Shown piece after piece: positions 61,588-64,000 of a DNA stretch of 64,000 nucleotides. The stretch covers positions 62,001-126,000 of the forward strand of contig NZ_JACBZF010000004.1 in the NCBI RefSeq assembly GCF_013408095.1. The letters run 5' to 3'. The position numbers and the translations under genes are program-made. The notes below the pieces were generated by a model. The model saw only the letters and a list, made by a program, of their open reading frames with translations, did no database searches and had not been told where the DNA came from. Position 1 is the stretch's first letter, and each line of letters starts with the position of its first letter. Source of the DNA: Novosphingobium marinum (GTDB taxonomy: Bacteria > Pseudomonadota > Alphaproteobacteria > Sphingomonadales > Sphingomonadaceae).

Positions 61588-62337
61588 ATGCGCGGAATTA
61601 TCGCGAGCATGGCGCTGGCTGTTGCCGGCGCGGCCGGTATTGCCGCATCGCCTGCAGAAGCCCGCTCGCGCGCCGAGATCGAGCGGTGCGCGGCGCTCCA
61701 GCCGATCGACGAACGCCAGATCGTCCGCCAGACGGGCGTCGAGATACCGCGCAATCCCCGCGGTCTGCGCCGTGCGCTCGAACGCACCATCGATTCGAAT
61801 CGCCAGGTGCTCGCGGTCGAAACACTGAGCGGCAAGACCTATTGCCTCGACATTCGCCGGATGGCCTCGATCTCGAAGCTCGACATGAAGCAGGACGGGC
61901 GCTTCGTCACCTTCGACTGGGAAGGCTACGCGCCGAACGGCTATCGTTCCGATGGAGCGATACTGATCGACCGCTGGGGCGACGGGCGGCATGTCGACGT
62001 TGGCGGAACACCGGGTTTTTCGCCTTCCGGACAGCTCGTGGCGGCGGTGCACCAGTCGAATTACGCCTTCACCGCGCTCGAGGGCCTCGGTATCTGGCGG
62101 ATTTCGCCCGGCGGCATCGAGGAAGTCGCGCACGTTATCAACATGCCGCAACTGTTGGACTGGCGGGTCGACGGGTGGCGCGGCGAGAATTGCCTCATCC
62201 TTTCGGGGGTACGGTTCAGTTCGGTCCCGCTCGAAGTCGGCGATCTCTCGCAATATCAGCGACTTCAGTACGTGGCGCGCCAGAACGGTGCCAGCTGGGA
62301 AGTCACCTATGCCCAGACCGGCGGCTGCCCCGGCTGA
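61588..62337 (+). CDS. Secreted protein of unknown function
   Basis: A 249-residue protein with a signal peptide (residues 1-25, cleavage near AEARSR). The rest has short repeated beta-type segments (GRFVTFDWEGYAPNGYRSDG, GRHVDVGGTPGFSPSGQLVA, GIWRISPGGIEEVAHVIN) that resemble WD40/TolB-like propeller blades, but no known family was recognised. Four cysteines could form disulfides. AGGGAG sits 8 bp before the ATG. No clear functional link to its neighbours. Confidence 0.75.
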   Translation: MRGIIASMALAVAGAAGIAASPAEARSRAEIERCAALQPIDERQIVRQTGVEIPRNPRGLRRALERTIDSNRQVLAVETLSGKTYCLDIRRMASISKLDMKQDGRFVTFDWEGYAPNGYRSDGAILIDRWGDGRHVDVGGTPGFSPSGQLVAAVHQSNYAFTALEGLGIWRISPGGIEEVAHVINMPQLLDWRVDGWRGENCLILSGVRFSSVPLEVGDLSQYQRLQYVARQNGASWEVTYAQTGGCPG

Positions 62338-62463
62338 GTTCGCTTCCGGGCAGTAGTGACCTTGCCTTAAATCAATTTACGTAAGACAATAAGTGTGTAA
62401 ACGGATCGCTCCGGCGGCCCGCGCGTGCCCGCGCGGCCGCGTCGCGACCGGCACGGAGGAAAC

Positions 62464-63120
62464 TTGGAAGATCAGCGCGAGAAACCGCCGTTGCGCATCG
62501 GAGACAGGGTCCCCGGCTTTGCCGCGCGCAGCACGCAAGGACCCGTCGAGCTTGCCCAGTTCCGGGGGCGATGGCTCATCCTGTTTTCGCACCCTGCCGA
62601 TTTCACGCCGGTATGCACGAGCGAGTTCGTCGCGCTCGCGAGCGCCGCGGACCGGTTCCGCGCGCTCGATTGCGCGCTGATGGGACTGTCGGTCGACAGC
62701 CTTTACGCCCACATCGCCTGGATTCGCCTGATCTGGGACAGGTTCGGGGTTCGCGTAGACTTCCCGATCATCGAGGACCCGACGCTGGAGATCGCCCGCG
62801 CCTACGGGATGCTAGGGCGCGAGGCCTACGACGCGGCATCGGTGCGCGCGACCTACTACATCGACCCGGACGGCATCCTGCGCGCGACGGCCTGCTACCC
62901 GGTGACGGTCGGTCGCTCGATCGACGAGATGCTGCGCATCCTCGCCGCGCTCCAGCGCGTGCAGGACGGAACCGCGCTCGCGCCTGCCGACTGGAAGCCC
63001 GGTTGCGACTTGCTGAGGACACCCGAGGAGCAGATCGAAAAGGCGCTTTCGCCCGAGGGATCGGCGGACTGGTTCTATTCCACCATCCCGGACACGTCCG
63101 GGTCGGGGAGCGAGCGATGA
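62464..63120 (+). CDS. 1-Cys peroxiredoxin (Prx6-like)
   Basis: A 218-residue thiol peroxidase that reduces peroxides. The peroxidatic Cys51 lies in SHPADFTPVCTSEF. The C-terminal extension and DPTLEIARAYGML resemble the Prx6 subgroup. A TTG start is inferred from GGAGG just upstream (4 nt spacing) and the conserved LRIGDRVPGF soon after; in-frame ATG 62425 lacks a ribosome site. It overlaps the ArsR gene by 4 bp (ATGA), so the pair forms an operon. Confidence 0.9.
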   Translation: MEDQREKPPLRIGDRVPGFAARSTQGPVELAQFRGRWLILFSHPADFTPVCTSEFVALASAADRFRALDCALMGLSVDSLYAHIAWIRLIWDRFGVRVDFPIIEDPTLEIARAYGMLGREAYDAASVRATYYIDPDGILRATACYPVTVGRSIDEMLRILAALQRVQDGTALAPADWKPGCDLLRTPEEQIEKALSPEGSADWFYSTIPDTSGSGSER

Positions 63121-63503
63121 CCGGCGACGACGCCGCGCAACTCGAGGAGCGCGCCGAACTGTTGCGCGCGCTCGGCCATGCGACCCGACTCCAGATCCTC
63201 GGCACGCTTGCCGGTCGCGAGCTTTCGGTGGGCGACATCGAGGGCGAGACGGGGATCGGACAGCCCGGCCTGTCGCAGCAGCTTGCCGTCCTGCGCAAGG
63301 TGGACCTCGTCTCCACCCGGCGCGACGGCAAGCAGGTGATCTACAGCCTGGAGGCGGACAGGTTGCGCGAAGTAGCCCGGTCGCTGGCCGGACTGGCCGG
63401 TATCGAGCAGGGCGAGCGCGGGGAAAGCCATGCCGAACGCCTGCGGCGCGGCGGCGGGGCGGCAGTGTTCGCCAAAGTGGGCCAGGACCGGTTCAGCCCT
63501 TGA
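63117..63503 (+). CDS. ArsR-family winged-helix regulator without cysteines
   Basis: A 128-residue repressor-type protein. The winged helix (about 12-90) includes ALGHATRLQILGTLAGRELS, GQPGLSQQLAVLRKVDLVST and RRDGKQVIYSL, close in pattern to BigR/YgaV sulfur-sensing regulators. It contains no cysteine, so thiol or metal-thiolate sensing as in those proteins is not possible. It is translated from the peroxiredoxin mRNA and probably controls that operon. The 3' end overlaps the convergent DUF2474 gene by 11 bp. Confidence 0.88.
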   Translation: MTGDDAAQLEERAELLRALGHATRLQILGTLAGRELSVGDIEGETGIGQPGLSQQLAVLRKVDLVSTRRDGKQVIYSLEADRLREVARSLAGLAGIEQGERGESHAERLRRGGGAAVFAKVGQDRFSP

Positions 63504-63666
63504 GCCAGAACCGCAGGAGGTAGGCGACCGCGCCGAGCACGGTCACGCTCGCGCCCCAGATCGCCGCCATCCAGGCAAGTCGCTTCCACAGCGGCGCGCG
63601 GTCCGCATCGAAAGCGTCCGCCTCCGGGGCGTCGACCTCGACGCGCGGCGGCGGCGTCTTGCTCAA
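63493..63666 (-). CDS. DUF2474 small membrane protein of cytochrome bd operon
   Basis: A 57-residue protein with one C-terminal helix (about 32-53: WMAAIWGASVTVLGAVAYLL). APLWKRLAWMAAIWGAS is the DUF2474 pattern; members sit after cydB and may act like CydX, a small subunit of the bd oxidase. A TTG start at 63666 overlaps the cydB stop (TTGA), the coupling seen elsewhere in this genome. Too short for most gene finders. Confidence 0.8.
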   Translation of the reverse strand: MSKTPPPRVEVDAPEADAFDADRAPLWKRLAWMAAIWGASVTVLGAVAYLLRFWLKG

Positions 63667-64000
63667 TGGTAACCCTCGTCGCCGACCTTGCCGCGAAACA
63701 CCCAGTAGGCCCACGCGGTGTAGGCGATGATCAGCGGCATCGTGATCGCGACGCCGACCAGCATGAAAACCTGGCTGCGCTCGGGCGCGGCGGCGTCCCA
63801 GATGGTCACGTCCGGCGGCACGACGTAAGGCCACATGGTGAAGCCCAGCCCCGCCATGCCGAAGAAGAACAGCAGCAGGGACAGCCAGAACGGCTTGCTG
63901 TTCCGGTCCTTCGCCACCGCGCGCAGCATCGATACGGCAACGATCGCGGTCAGGATCGGCACCGGGGCGGCGAAGTAGATTTCCGGCTCGGTCAGCCAAC
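63663..64000 (-). CDS. cydB: Cytochrome bd oxidase subunit II, C-terminal part (cut by window edge)
   Basis: About 111 residues of the end of CydB, open at the window edge. WLTEPEIYFAAPVPILTA, the segment GMAGLGFTMWPYVVPPDVTI and AITMPLIIAYTAWAYWVFRG are typical CydB. Together with DUF2474 this indicates a cytochrome bd-type quinol oxidase operon, with cydA expected outside the window. It gives the cell a second terminal oxidase besides the caa3 enzyme at 19.6-23.4 kb. Confidence 0.93.
   Translation of the reverse strand, partial: WLTEPEIYFAAPVPILTAIVAVSMLRAVAKDRNSKPFWLSLLLFFFGMAGLGFTMWPYVVPPDVTIWDAAAPERSQVFMLVGVAITMPLIIAYTAWAYWVFRGKVGDEGYH

Noticed and set aside
1..64000. tRNA, rRNA, CRISPR, insertion sequence or prophage
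   Set aside because: No transposase or integrase frame, no regularly spaced repeats and no recognisable structural RNA were seen; detection of RNA genes by eye is limited.

Overview
The window is high-GC, densely packed bacterial chromosome with many 1-4 bp gene overlaps. Gene content points to a carotenoid-making member of Sphingomonadales, most likely Erythrobacteraceae (inference): crtI/crtB carotenoid genes, an ots trehalose cluster with a GH15 enzyme, Ku/LigD end joining and a bd oxidase with a DUF2474 partner. I saw no rRNA, tRNA, CRISPR array, insertion sequence or phage gene. The sequence is cut inside crtI at the left edge and inside cydB at the right edge.

Left third (1-19.5 kb). 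crtI (partial), a LOG-family phosphoribohydrolase and crtB form a plus-strand operon, facing glpD and an MFS exporter. Next come dinB, a pgl-NUDIX pair, dps, a MscS-type channel with a small membrane protein, and the otsB-GH15-otsA trehalose operon. The channel and the ots operon diverge from one control region that carries direct repeats. A Crp/Fnr regulator and a short PilZ-like frame follow. Then comes a ku-mgtC-ligD operon in which the ku ribosome binding site sits inside a strong hairpin.

Respiratory block (19.5-29.6 kb). A caa3-type oxidase (subunit II with its own heme c, and a fused subunit I+III) diverges from actABCDF. That cluster encodes an alternative complex III (quinol:cytochrome c oxidoreductase). 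It lacks the monoheme ActE, and its ActC differs from the usual family sequence at the presumed quinol site. The two complexes probably form one quinol-to-oxygen chain.

Type VI secretion block (29.6-58.6 kb). Three transcription units carry a nearly complete T6SS. The minus-strand unit is ompA-like, tssA, tssB, tssC, hcp, tagJ, tssE, tssF, tssG, tssH and a methyltransferase with a PKMT-type regulatory region. The plus-strand unit is vgrG, a DUF6931 gene and tagH (FHA). The second minus-strand unit is tssK, tssL, tssM, tagF, pppA and ppkA. tssJ is absent, and no PAAR gene or obvious effector is present. PpkA, PppA, TagF and TagH make up a threonine-phosphorylation control circuit; TssL and PpkA share an N-terminal RTVF motif that may be what the FHA domain reads. 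A membrane-anchored M23 peptidase diverges from tssK and may cut cell wall for the machine.

Right end (58.6-64 kb). A CPBP intramembrane protease, an exported caspase-like protein, an unknown secreted protein, a 1-Cys peroxiredoxin overlapping a cysteine-free ArsR regulator, and the end of a cytochrome bd operon (cydB plus DUF2474).
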